Source: JBCCEV01 sp039030125 (GTDB lineage Bacteria > Pseudomonadota > Gammaproteobacteria > Ga0077536). From it: a stretch of DNA of 7,817 bases. Below are positions 1-6,336 of this stretch, in pieces (within the stretch, counting starts at the first letter, position 1; the number at the start of each line of letters is the position of its first letter). Where the stretch lies: assembly GCA_039030125.1 (NCBI GenBank), contig JBCCEV010000178.1, forward strand, positions 1 to 7,817. The letters are read 5' to 3'. Made by a program: the position numbers and the translations under genes. A model generated the notes under the pieces. That model was not told the DNA's origin. It made no database searches and saw nothing but the letters and a program-made list of their open reading frames with translations.

Positions 1-1296
1 GGGCATTCCGATAATGAATAAACTGCGCGATTTTTGCGCCAAATCATCGTGGCCTAATTCAACGAGCCGCTCTCTAGACCCATTGGCGATCACCGCGTCG
101 ATAAATCGAGATTGCGCGTCGCCGTCGAAGGCCGCCCCATTGCGGCGTAGGTCATTCGCTTTCCGGTATGCGGCGAAGGCTTCGTCAAAGCGGCTAAGTT
201 CATCGTTGAATTTACCAAGCGCGAAGTACATGTCCGCCTCATATTGGGGCGCCATTCGGGGCGAACTCAGCGCCGCATTGATCTTCTCGATCCACTCCTG
301 CGCGCCTTCGCCTTGGGCATTTGCGTAAGCCAAACTTTTATAGCTCGGTCCGAATCCCGCATCCAGACTAATTGCATCGAGAAAAAGTTGATTGGCTTGT
401 CGGTCCTCGCCCTGAGCCTGTAGGCACATTCCGAGGTTGTCGAGCAAGCGGGACGACTTTGGTGCGAGCGCCACGCCGCGCTCGAAACACCCCCGCGCTG
501 CCTCCACATGGTTGAGCGCGTAGTGGGTGATACCAAGTTCATCCCAAGCCGCAACGTGATTTGGATCGGTATCACCTAGGGCCTCGAATTGGGCGATTGC
601 CGCCGGCAAGTCACCGGATAACCTCAAACAACGGCCATAGGCAAGCAGGACATCAGAATCATCTGCTGCCAGCGTCCGAGCGCGCTCAAAAACCGTCAAT
701 GCCTCATTAATGCGGCCACAAGCTTGCAATGCCAGCGCATAGTTAAGTGATCCTTGAGCGAAATCGGGGGCTAATCGTGACAACCGGAACAACAGCTTTG
801 AGGCGTCATGCGGTTTCCCCATCTGCCTGAGCAAATTGCCTAAATTGTTCAGTGCGTCCACGTAGTCGGGACGTATTTTGAGGGCTTTACGGTAATGCTT
901 TTCGGCATCGCTATGGCGCGCGAGGCCAAGATAACAATTGGCAAGATTAAAATGCGCCTCCGCGAATCGTGGCCGCTGTTTTACGGCCTTCACGAAATGC
1001 TCAAGAGCAAGCTCAACGCGCTGTTGCTGCAAACAGGCCATTGCGAAGTTATTCAGGAAATCTGCGTTCTCAGGTTCAATCGCAAGCGCGCGCTCGATCA
1101 GCATCGCACCAGCACCCAGATTGCCGCTCTGAATGCCAATGAGCCCCAACATGTTCAACGCCCCAGCATGAGCAGGCTGCCCACGTAGGACCTCTCGGTA
1201 GAGGTACTCCGCTTGTTGAATGTCGCCTTGCTGATGCGCGGTTAAGGCGTTGGCGAACAGTTGCTCGGGAGCGAGCCCCGAATTTGTTTGGGTCAT
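1..1296 (-). CDS. TPR-repeat sulfotransferase family protein, 3' end beyond window
   Basis: The frame is open for 432 codons from the ATG at 1296 to the left edge, so the gene is partial at its 3' end. Residues about 12-316 form roughly nine tandem 34-residue tetratricopeptide repeats, with typical A..L...G / A...F..AL...P spacing (for example EAHFNLANCYLGLARHSDAE at 113-132). The last residues seen, SLFIIGMP (425-432), look like the start of a sulfotransferase domain, whose PAPS-binding loop normally reads (F/V)GMPRSGT. I therefore infer a TPR-sulfotransferase fusion, a known bacterial architecture, although the catalytic part lies outside the window. The start lies 10 bp after the stop of the MoaD-like gene. 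A weak AG-rich stretch (GAGAAAG, 1302-1308) overlaps that stop, which suggests translational coupling. The substrate is unknown, and no metabolic link to the AOR genes is evident. A plain TPR protein remains possible. Confidence 0.85.
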   Translation of the reverse strand, partial: MTQTNSGLAPEQLFANALTAHQQGDIQQAEYLYREVLRGQPAHAGALNMLGLIGIQSGNLGAGAMLIERALAIEPENADFLNNFAMACLQQQRVELALEHFVKAVKQRPRFAEAHFNLANCYLGLARHSDAEKHYRKALKIRPDYVDALNNLGNLLRQMGKPHDASKLLFRLSRLAPDFAQGSLNYALALQACGRINEALTVFERARTLAADDSDVLLAYGRCLRLSGDLPAAIAQFEALGDTDPNHVAAWDELGITHYALNHVEAARGCFERGVALAPKSSRLLDNLGMCLQAQGEDRQANQLFLDAISLDAGFGPSYKSLAYANAQGEGAQEWIEKINAALSSPRMAPQYEADMYFALGKFNDELSRFDEAFAAYRKANDLRRNGAAFDGDAQSRFIDAVIANGSRERLVELGHDDLAQKSRSLFIIGMP

Positions 1297-1306
1297 AAGT
1301 GCTTTC

Positions 1307-1558
1307 TCAACCGCCGGCAACTGGCGGCCAGATCGCTAAGGTATCACCTGCGGTAAGGGTTTGAGAAAGTCGTGCGTCGGGAGGTACGAAGACACCATTA
1401 ACCAACACCAGGTGCGCTGATTTTTCGGGGACATTAAATCTTGCGATGATGTCGGCGACCGTGGCGCCTTGTTCAACATCCACGGCGATTTGGTTTCGGT
1501 GCGCCTCGCGCGGCAGATACTTGGCGAGAGACGCATAAAGCTTGAAGGTGATCTTCAT
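1307..1558 (-). CDS. MoaD/ThiS-family small beta-grasp sulfur-carrier protein (AOR-associated)
   Basis: This is an 83-residue protein with the beta-grasp pattern of MoaD/ThiS. It has an N-terminal strand MKITFKLYASLAKYLP, a GATVADII helix start at 31-38, a central VLVNGVFV strand pair, GDTLAIWPPV before the end, and a C-terminal Gly-Gly (82-83). In MoaD that terminus is adenylated by an MoeB-like enzyme and carries a thiocarboxylate that supplies the dithiolene sulfur of the pterin cofactor. Its place directly after the AOR genes suggests a dedicated carrier for the tungsten cofactor of this enzyme. Aromatoleum-type AOR operons carry a comparable MoaD-like gene (recalled, not searched). I chose the start at 1558 because MoaD proteins begin at this strand. 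An in-frame ATG at 1603 would add 15 residues (MARYFLARHGRPNAV), and neither start has a convincing ribosome binding site. No MoeB or MoaE partner lies in the window. Confidence 0.87.
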   Translation of the reverse strand: MKITFKLYASLAKYLPREAHRNQIAVDVEQGATVADIIARFNVPEKSAHLVLVNGVFVPPDARLSQTLTAGDTLAIWPPVAGG

Positions 1559-1617
1559 CACAGCATTAGGCCGGCCGTGGCGCGCAAGAAAATACCGCGC
1601 CATGCATCAATTGGGTG

Positions 1618-2883
1618 CTACAGAACTGACGCGTTGAACCCGAGGGCGTGAGTATTGGCGAGGTACGCTTCCATAACCCGTGTGGGATCGGCGATGAGCT
1701 TGTCCTTCCAGTCTCCTAGGCGTGTTTTGGATTGAATTAAACCGCGCAACACACCGACGTGCTCAGTCAGACCTAAACTGGTGGCGCCAACCAAGACGTC
1801 GTCCTCGAATTGAAGATTCAAATACCGATACCGTTCTGGATTGTGGAGTTCGGCGCTTTCCCCGTTGTCCTTCCCCATCCACAAGCCAAACGAACTGGAA
1901 ATCAGGCCGAGGGTATCGAGCACATTCATATTAACGCTTCCCTGATGTTGCGCACCGGCAAAGCCAACCATGTTTCTAGCCGCCAACTGACCATGCTCCG
2001 CCGCCGTGGGTTGAATTGCTTGAACCGAATATTCGCCGGTAGAGAAATCAATTCCTTCCGCGACATCGCCAGCGGCGAAGATATTCAAATCATTAGTCTG
2101 CATGCGCCGGTTAACTAAGATCCCGTGGTTGGTTTCGACCCCAGAGCCTGTCAAAAAAGAGATATTGGGTCTTACACCTGTTGCCGCGACAATGAGATCG
2201 GCGTTTATGGTCTCGCCAGAGCTAAGTGTAACGTCATAGTCACCGTTGACCTGTTCAATCCCAGTGACCTGGGTTGAGGTGTGTACCTTCACACCTTTCG
2301 CCTCGCACCAAGCCTTAATCATGTTTCCGGCGGTGTCGTTCATCATGCGGGGCACCATCCGGTCTTCCATTTCGATGACCGTCAAATCGGCGCCGCTTTT
2401 GGCAAGCGCCTCCAGAATAATGCAGCCGATAAAACCGGCACCCATCAAAACCACGCGCGCCCCTGGTTTGGCGGTCCGCACAATCCGCCGCGCGTCTGCC
2501 AAGGTCCAGCATGAGGTAACACCGGGCAGATCAATTCCGGCGATCGGCGGTGCCGTCGGGCGCGAACCAGTCGCCAGCAGCAGCTTGTCGTAGTGAACTC
2601 TCGCGCCACCTTCGAGCGAGAGTTGCTGAGTGGCGCGCTCAATGGATGCAACTTTTCCTTCGACGATATCAATTCGCTGTTTTAGGAAATGATTATCGCT
2701 TTTCCTCAGGTGGGTACCCTGTTCTTCAATTTGGTTAATCAAGAAATAGGGGATCGCCATCCTTGAATATGGTGGCTCAGGCTCATCGCCAATTAGCGTG
2801 ACCGTCGCATCGGAATCGAGCTTCCTTAACGCTTCCGCCGCGATCACGCCGGCAGGTCCGGCACCGACAACAACGTGCTGCAT
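1618..2883 (-). CDS. aorC: FAD-dependent NAD(P)H oxidoreductase subunit of the AOR complex
   Basis: A 421-residue pyridine-nucleotide-disulfide-oxidoreductase-fold flavoprotein. The FAD-binding Rossmann motif VVVGAGPAGVIAAEAL is at residues 4-19, followed by PPYSRMAIPYFL. LLLATGSRP is at 101-109 and the second GxGxxG nucleotide motif VVLMGAGFIG is at 144-153. ATGVRPN is at 234-240 and the distal FAD motif IFAAGDVAEG at 268-277. A C-terminal domain of about 110 residues follows. No redox-active CxxC pair is visible, so it is not a classical disulfide reductase. In the Aromatoleum-type enzyme the equivalent AorC subunit passes electrons between the iron-sulfur chain and NAD+, which is the role I infer here. 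It starts 34 bp after the AOR stop, behind a strong Shine-Dalgarno site. The protein could be a related NADH:acceptor reductase, but its position between the AOR and MoaD-like genes supports the AOR role. Confidence 0.9.
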   Translation of the reverse strand: MQHVVVGAGPAGVIAAEALRKLDSDATVTLIGDEPEPPYSRMAIPYFLINQIEEQGTHLRKSDNHFLKQRIDIVEGKVASIERATQQLSLEGGARVHYDKLLLATGSRPTAPPIAGIDLPGVTSCWTLADARRIVRTAKPGARVVLMGAGFIGCIILEALAKSGADLTVIEMEDRMVPRMMNDTAGNMIKAWCEAKGVKVHTSTQVTGIEQVNGDYDVTLSSGETINADLIVAATGVRPNISFLTGSGVETNHGILVNRRMQTNDLNIFAAGDVAEGIDFSTGEYSVQAIQPTAAEHGQLAARNMVGFAGAQHQGSVNMNVLDTLGLISSSFGLWMGKDNGESAELHNPERYRYLNLQFEDDVLVGATSLGLTEHVGVLRGLIQSKTRLGDWKDKLIADPTRVMEAYLANTHALGFNASVL

Positions 2884-2891
2884 GATTAACG

Positions 2892-2898
2892 CCTCCTC
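2892..2898 (-). promoter_or_regulatory. Shine-Dalgarno site of the FAD subunit gene
   Basis: GAGGAGG on the minus strand lies 8 nt before the ATG at 2883. It fixes that start and indicates strong independent translation within the operon. Confidence 0.8.
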
Positions 2899-2917
2899 GG
2901 TTTACGAGATTTGCGGG

Positions 2918-4768
2918 CTAAACCGCCAAACGGGTGAGAGTTTCGTCGGTCGGGATCCCGTCAACGGACCACCCGCGCGCTGAGTAATACTGTGGAAGCA
3001 TCTTATCGAGCTCATTGACCTTGCCCTTGGCGGGTCCTGTTTTCGCGGCGTCTTTCAAAAGGCGCTTCGGCAACGTGTCGTCCGCCGCCGTTAACCCCGC
3101 ATCCATATTGAACTTACGTTCGAGATTCCAAATGCGCTCGCCGGCTTCGAGCATCGACTCAGCGGTCCAGGTCCCCTCGCACGCCGCGGCAATCTGAGGG
3201 GCAATATCCTCTAGCGTCCATGCAAAGGTCGTAAAAACGCACAGCCCGGAGGAGTCAACCGCGGCCGTCGCGTCTTGGAAGGCTTTAACTAACTCCGCCT
3301 TTCCGTCGGTCTCTAGTGGATCGGTCTTCTCGGGAACCCCAAGAATTTCCGATGAAACCGTATAACCGCGAAGATGACAGGCACCCCGGTTGGAGGTTGC
3401 GTACGCAAGCCCCATACCCTGGATGCCGCGTGGGTCATAAGCTGGGAATTCTTGTCCCTTAACGGTCATGGAGAGATCGGGATGCCCGTATTTTTCGCAC
3501 AAACGTTTGGAGCCCAGACCCAGATCCTTGCCGAATCCCTCGCCGGTGGAAACGAGTTCCGCCGACTTCGTGAGCGCTTCAGCCGAGCCGAATTTGAGTT
3601 CCAAACCGTCGGTATCCTCGGTGGTTATCGCGCCGATCTCGAATAACTCCATTGCCGCAGCCACGGTCGCCCCGAAAGAGATGGGGTCGTAGCCGTCTTC
3701 GTTGCAAAGAAAATTCGCGTAAGTGAGGGCATCAAGATCGTCGATCCCGGTGTCGGATCCCAGCGCCCATGCCGCTTCATACTCCAACCCACCCGACGCA
3801 CCCGTGAAATCGGGGCGGTTCTCAATGGTGTAGTGCTCTGGGTCAATGGTGGAAATACGTCCGCACGCGATGGTGCAGCCAAAACAAGCTGCGTTGGTGA
3901 CCAGATTCGGCTTGCCATCGCTCTCGCGCGGTTCATGCATCGCTTCCGCCGAGATATTGCTGGCACCTTCAAACTGCACTTCACGCATGTTGCGGGTCGG
4001 CATTGCGCCAACCTCGTTGATGACATTCATCAATACCTGAGTGCCCATCGCCGGCAAGCCTTCACCGGTAACCGCATTTTCCGCGAGCGTTGCTTTGCCT
4101 TCGGCGGTGGCCTTGAAAAAGGCTTTGGGGTCTCTGACGTTGCCAACGCCCAACGTGCCCCGGCAAACGACGGCCTTGAGGTTTTTAGAGGCCATCACCG
4201 TACCAACGCCGGAACGTCCCGCGGCACGATGAAGATCATTGACGACCGCGGCATAAAGACAGCCCGCTTCGGCGGAGCGACCCACGCAGGCAATTCGAAT
4301 TTTCGGATCTTGATACTTGGTGTGCAGGATCTCATCGGTCTCCCACACCGATTTACCCCACAACTGTGCGGCGTCGCAGAGTTCAACCTGGTCGTTTTCG
4401 ACGTAGAGATACACCGGCGTGGAGGCCTTCCCTTCAAAAATGATCATGTCCCATCCGGCATGCTTAAGTTCGGCGCCGATGAAGCCACCGGAATTTGAAC
4501 AGGCGATCGCGCCCGTCAAAGGACTCTTGGTGATCACCGAATAGCGACCACCCGTCGATGCCATGGTGCCGGTGAGCGGACCGGTCGCCATGATGAGCTT
4601 ATTGTCCGGCGCCAAGGCATCGACCTTGGGATCGATTTCCTCGGCCAGGTATTTGGATGCCAGCCCGCGTTGGCCGAGATATTTCTCCGCCCACTCCATA
4701 TTCAGCGGTTCGTCAGTGATGCTTCTTGTCGTCAAATTTACGCGTAACAACTTTCTTGCCCAGGACAT
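2918..4768 (-). CDS. aorB: Tungsten-type aldehyde:ferredoxin oxidoreductase, catalytic subunit
   Basis: A 616-residue protein of normal length for the AOR family, which oxidises aldehydes to carboxylic acids (and can run in reverse with low-potential electrons) at a tungsten bis-pyranopterin. The N-terminal domain has LIMATGPLTGTMASTGGRYS (58-77) and KSPLTGAIACSNSGG (81-95), the family's pterin-binding region. The [4Fe-4S] ligands are C295, C298 and C302 (CFGCTIAC) plus C510 in DSSGLC (505-510), matching the C-x2-C-x3-C and DxxGLC motifs of Pyrococcus AOR. SDTGIDDLD near 338 corresponds to the other pterin segment. H465 in CHLRGYT lies 45 residues before C510, close to the 46-residue spacing of H448 and C494 in the Pyrococcus enzyme, so it is the likely active-site histidine. 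E329/E331 are candidates for the active-site glutamate. There is no signal peptide, so the enzyme is cytoplasmic. It begins 21 bp after the ferredoxin-like gene. Tungsten rather than molybdenum is inferred from the family. Confidence 0.95.
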   Translation of the reverse strand: MSWARKLLRVNLTTRSITDEPLNMEWAEKYLGQRGLASKYLAEEIDPKVDALAPDNKLIMATGPLTGTMASTGGRYSVITKSPLTGAIACSNSGGFIGAELKHAGWDMIIFEGKASTPVYLYVENDQVELCDAAQLWGKSVWETDEILHTKYQDPKIRIACVGRSAEAGCLYAAVVNDLHRAAGRSGVGTVMASKNLKAVVCRGTLGVGNVRDPKAFFKATAEGKATLAENAVTGEGLPAMGTQVLMNVINEVGAMPTRNMREVQFEGASNISAEAMHEPRESDGKPNLVTNAACFGCTIACGRISTIDPEHYTIENRPDFTGASGGLEYEAAWALGSDTGIDDLDALTYANFLCNEDGYDPISFGATVAAAMELFEIGAITTEDTDGLELKFGSAEALTKSAELVSTGEGFGKDLGLGSKRLCEKYGHPDLSMTVKGQEFPAYDPRGIQGMGLAYATSNRGACHLRGYTVSSEILGVPEKTDPLETDGKAELVKAFQDATAAVDSSGLCVFTTFAWTLEDIAPQIAAACEGTWTAESMLEAGERIWNLERKFNMDAGLTAADDTLPKRLLKDAAKTGPAKGKVNELDKMLPQYYSARGWSVDGIPTDETLTRLAV

Positions 4769-4774
4769 GAAGGT

Positions 4775-4781
4775 CTCCTTT
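4775..4781 (-). promoter_or_regulatory. Shine-Dalgarno site of the AOR catalytic subunit gene
   Basis: AAAGGAG on the minus strand lies 6 nt before the ATG at 4768. This is near-ideal spacing and supports that start. Confidence 0.8.
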
Positions 4782-4789
4782 AAGCGTGC

Positions 4790-5257
4790 TTATTGAGAAG
4801 GGATGGTTTGCGCGGCGTGCGCGCGCATCCGTTGGAGACCCGCGTGCTCGGCGTCTACGTAGGTGATTGCCTCGGTCGGACACGCGTCGGCACAAGCCGG
4901 CTCGCCCCCACAAAGATCGCATTTGATCACCTTTCCCGAGCTCGCGTTATAGTTCACCGTGCCGAACGGACAAGCGATTGTGCAGACCTTACATCCAACA
5001 CAGATATCCTCAATCACTTCTTTAGCGCCGGTATTTTCGTTAATCACGATCGCTTCCACGGGACACGCGTGCAGACACCATGCTTCCGCGCATTGTGAGC
5101 AGGTGTATGGCGCGAAGCGCCCCTGCTCATGGAAAGTAAAAACTTTGATCCGTGATTTGGAAGGATTGAAAACGCCTTCGTTTTCATAGCTGCAAGCCAT
5201 CTCGCATTGGAGACATCCGGTACATTTTTCAGGTTCGAGTTGCAGGGCCTTAAGCAT
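4790..5257 (-). CDS. aorA: Four-[4Fe-4S] polyferredoxin subunit of the AOR complex
   Basis: A 155-residue iron-sulfur protein with exactly 16 cysteines in four clusters. C12/15/18/22 form CxxCxxCxxxC, and C53/56/61/65 form CxxCx4CxxxCP. C86/89/92/96 form CxxCxxCxxxCP, and C113/116/122/126 form CxxCx5CxxxCP. This is the layout of DMSO-reductase-beta or HycB/CooF-type electron-transfer subunits holding four [4Fe-4S] clusters. Placed first, before the AOR catalytic and FAD genes, it matches AorA, which carries electrons between the tungsten site and the flavin. No signal peptide is seen, so it is cytoplasmic. The ATG at 5257 is preceded by AAGGAGT (minus strand, 5267-5273) at 9 nt. A tail of about 29 residues follows the last cysteine. 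Being first in the operon, its 5' region must hold the promoter for all the minus-strand genes unless internal promoters exist. Confidence 0.93.
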   Translation of the reverse strand: MLKALQLEPEKCTGCLQCEMACSYENEGVFNPSKSRIKVFTFHEQGRFAPYTCSQCAEAWCLHACPVEAIVINENTGAKEVIEDICVGCKVCTIACPFGTVNYNASSGKVIKCDLCGGEPACADACPTEAITYVDAEHAGLQRMRAHAAQTIPSQ

Positions 5258-5266
5258 TGGGTAGGT

Positions 5267-5273
5267 ACTCCTT
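5267..5273 (-). promoter_or_regulatory. Shine-Dalgarno site of the polyferredoxin gene
   Basis: AAGGAGT on the minus strand lies 9 nt before the ATG at 5257, slightly long but acceptable spacing. It supports that start. Confidence 0.7.
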
Positions 5274-5347
5274 AAGTTCGAATCGAGTATCGAAATAGGA
5301 TGCGGTGCGGGCGAAGGCGCAGAGCAGAACCCGCGGCGACAACCGCA

Positions 5348-5358
5348 GGAATAATTCC
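5348..5358. repeat. Palindrome GGAAT-A-ATTCC
   Basis: Perfect 5-bp arms around one central base, directly abutting the larger inverted repeat at 5359-5384. It could be part of the same operator. Function is not known. Confidence 0.4.
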
Positions 5359-5384
5359 CCCCTAAACGAGCAGTAATTTAGGGG
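5359..5384. repeat. Inverted repeat CCCCTAAA-N10-TTTAGGGG, candidate operator
   Basis: Perfect 8-bp arms (5359-5366 and 5377-5384) are separated by 10 nt in the divergent promoter region. Arm centres lie 18 bp apart, somewhat under two helical turns, which would suit a dimeric regulator. On the plus strand it is followed only by TCTTTG and on the minus strand by GGAATTATTCC. Neither is a proper T-tract, so an operator is more likely than a terminator. Which regulator would bind is not identifiable from the window. Confidence 0.55.
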
Positions 5385-5389
5385 TCTTT

Positions 5390-5401
5390 GAATTAAAATT
5401 C
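5390..5401. repeat. Palindrome GAATT-AA-AATTC in an AT-rich patch
   Basis: A 12-bp stretch with perfect 5-bp arms forms the AT-rich core of the intergenic region. It could contribute to a -10 element on the minus strand (TTTTAAT), but no matching -35 stands out. Confidence 0.35.
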
Positions 5402-5420
5402 GTCGCGCCTCTCTCGCGAC
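5402..5420. repeat. Inverted repeat GTCGCG-N7-CGCGAC
   Basis: Perfect 6-bp GC-rich arms (5402-5407 and 5415-5420) with a 7-nt loop, immediately after the AT-rich palindrome. It could be an operator half or a small RNA hairpin in the leader of either transcript. Confidence 0.4.
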
Positions 5421-5514
5421 CAATGGCCAGCAGACTATCACAGTCGCTCGCTTCACCAAGCGAATGAGAACTAATTGCAATTGCACAAATAACTCCGGAA
5501 ATCACCTCAAAAAA

Positions 5515-6336
5515 ATGACGCCGAATGCTGTGTTCACCGACTTGCTGACATTGATCAAATACGCGCTCTTTACGGCCCTGTTTACGAGCGCAACCAACGC
5601 TATCGCCGAAACCTTCGTCATTGTTTTTGTGGGAGACACTGACAGCGCCGGTTATCGCGGTGCAAAACAAGGGTTCAAAGAAGCGAACGCCCAGGGGCGT
5701 TTTCTGGGACACACGTTCGATTTGATCCATGCTGTCGCTCCCCGCGACCTGCCCGAGCAAGACGTCGTTGCGATTGTCGCCGACCAGACGCCACTGCGCT
5801 TGCTGCAAATCACCGAGCGCGCCGCTGGAACCGCAGTACTTAATGTGAGTGCCGAAGACGACGAACTACGCGAGGAATGCCGCGAAAACTTACTGCACAC
5901 CATTCCCAGCCGCGCCATGCGTGACGACGCCATTCAGCAATGGTTGCGCAAAGTCCCGGGCTCGCCCGCGAGCGCGCAAGCCTGGCATAAAGACTTCAAA
6001 AAATACGCCGCGGCCCAACTCAACAAACGCTACACCGAATCCTTTAGCGAACCGATGAACGATGTCGCCTGGGCCGCTTGGGCGGCGGTAAAAATGGTTT
6101 CCGATCTCGCCGTGCGCGGTGACGCCTCGGAACCTAGCGCTATGCTCGATAGTCTAAAGGAAAATCTGGAATTCGATGGACAAAAAGGGGCCGCCATGAG
6201 TTTCAGGCCGACCGGCCAATTACGACAGCCAATGTTGCTGGTAAATGACGGTAAATTAGTGGGAGAAGCGCCCGTGCGAGGCGTGGTGGCGATTACCAAT
6301 TTAGACAGTCTTGGCATGGCGGAGTGTCCGAAATGA
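5515..6336 (+). CDS. Short periplasmic substrate-binding-like protein of the PQQ-alcohol-dehydrogenase-associated type
   Basis: A 273-residue exported protein. The signal peptide has a hydrophobic stretch YALFTALFTSATNAIA with likely cleavage after residue 31. The mature part opens with a periplasmic-binding-protein strand (FVIVFVGD) and GYRGAKQGFKEAN. It continues with NVSAEDDELREECRENLLHTIPS (110-132, shown as key residues N110, D114-D115, C122, H128, P131), DVAWAAWAAVK (183-193), GAAMSFRP and QLRQPMLLV. These resemble the ABC substrate-binding family of PQQ-dependent alcohol dehydrogenase systems (TIGR03863 as I recall it). Members are usually about 350 residues or more. Here about 75-90 residues seem to be missing between QQWLRK (140-145) and the AWHKDF...QLNKRY segment (156-172). 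The frame is intact. The propeller gene overlaps its stop as ATGA. I chose 5515 because it gives a clean signal peptide; an in-frame ATG at 5464 adds 17 polar residues. Neither start has a good ribosome binding site. Confidence 0.82.
   Translation: MTPNAVFTDLLTLIKYALFTALFTSATNAIAETFVIVFVGDTDSAGYRGAKQGFKEANAQGRFLGHTFDLIHAVAPRDLPEQDVVAIVADQTPLRLLQITERAAGTAVLNVSAEDDELREECRENLLHTIPSRAMRDDAIQQWLRKVPGSPASAQAWHKDFKKYAAAQLNKRYTESFSEPMNDVAWAAWAAVKMVSDLAVRGDASEPSAMLDSLKENLEFDGQKGAAMSFRPTGQLRQPMLLVNDGKLVGEAPVRGVVAITNLDSLGMAECPK
6318..6324 (+). promoter_or_regulatory. Shine-Dalgarno site of the beta-propeller gene
   Basis: GGCGGAG lies 8 nt before the ATG at 6333, inside the end of the upstream gene. 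It favours ATG 6333 over the in-frame GTG at 6324, which overlaps the site itself. Confidence 0.65.

Larger units (their letters stand above)
5258..5514. promoter_or_regulatory. Divergent intergenic control region between the AOR operon and the quinoprotein-associated operon
   Basis: About 257 bp separates two outward-reading start codons, so promoters for both groups should lie here. I could not find a convincing -35/-10 pair or a -24/-12 sigma-54 promoter on either strand. The region has several perfect inverted repeats packed into 5348-5420 (listed separately), plus the 10-bp palindrome TGCAATTGCA at 5476-5485. If the plus-strand gene begins at 5464 instead of 5515, the non-coding part shrinks to 206 bp and the last palindrome becomes coding. 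Confidence 0.6.

Noticed and set aside
267..575. 102-codon minus-strand open frame within the TPR gene
   Set aside because: It is in another frame of the same strand as the TPR gene, whose repeats are continuous through the region.
1311..1327. Small inverted repeat CCGCC-N7-GGCGG at the end of the MoaD-like gene
   Set aside because: It lies in the codons for the conserved PPVAGG tail, has only 5-bp arms and no T-tract, and the next gene follows at 10 bp, so it is not a credible terminator.
3833..4498. 221-codon plus-strand open frame opposite the AOR gene
   Set aside because: It lies wholly within the well-supported AOR coding sequence on the other strand, has no recognisable domain, and is typical antisense open-frame noise in GC-rich DNA.
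5476..5485. TGCAATTGCA perfect 10-bp palindrome
   Set aside because: It is short and contiguous, and such words occur often by chance. It may also be coding if the upstream gene starts at 5464. It is mentioned under the intergenic region only.
5258..5514. Sigma-54 or sigma-70 promoter elements for the divergent operons
   Set aside because: No TGGC-N8-TTGC-like or well-spaced -35/-10 pair was convincing on either strand, so no promoter position is claimed.
5362..5808. 148-codon minus-strand open frame upstream of the polyferredoxin gene
   Set aside because: Most of it is antisense to the exported binding protein, and it crosses the palindrome cluster. It has no recognisable domain, so it is treated as a shadow.
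6324..6332. GTG at 6324 as the start of the propeller gene
   Set aside because: The GGCGGAG site overlaps this GTG and is correctly spaced for the ATG at 6333, which also gives the standard ATGA overlap.
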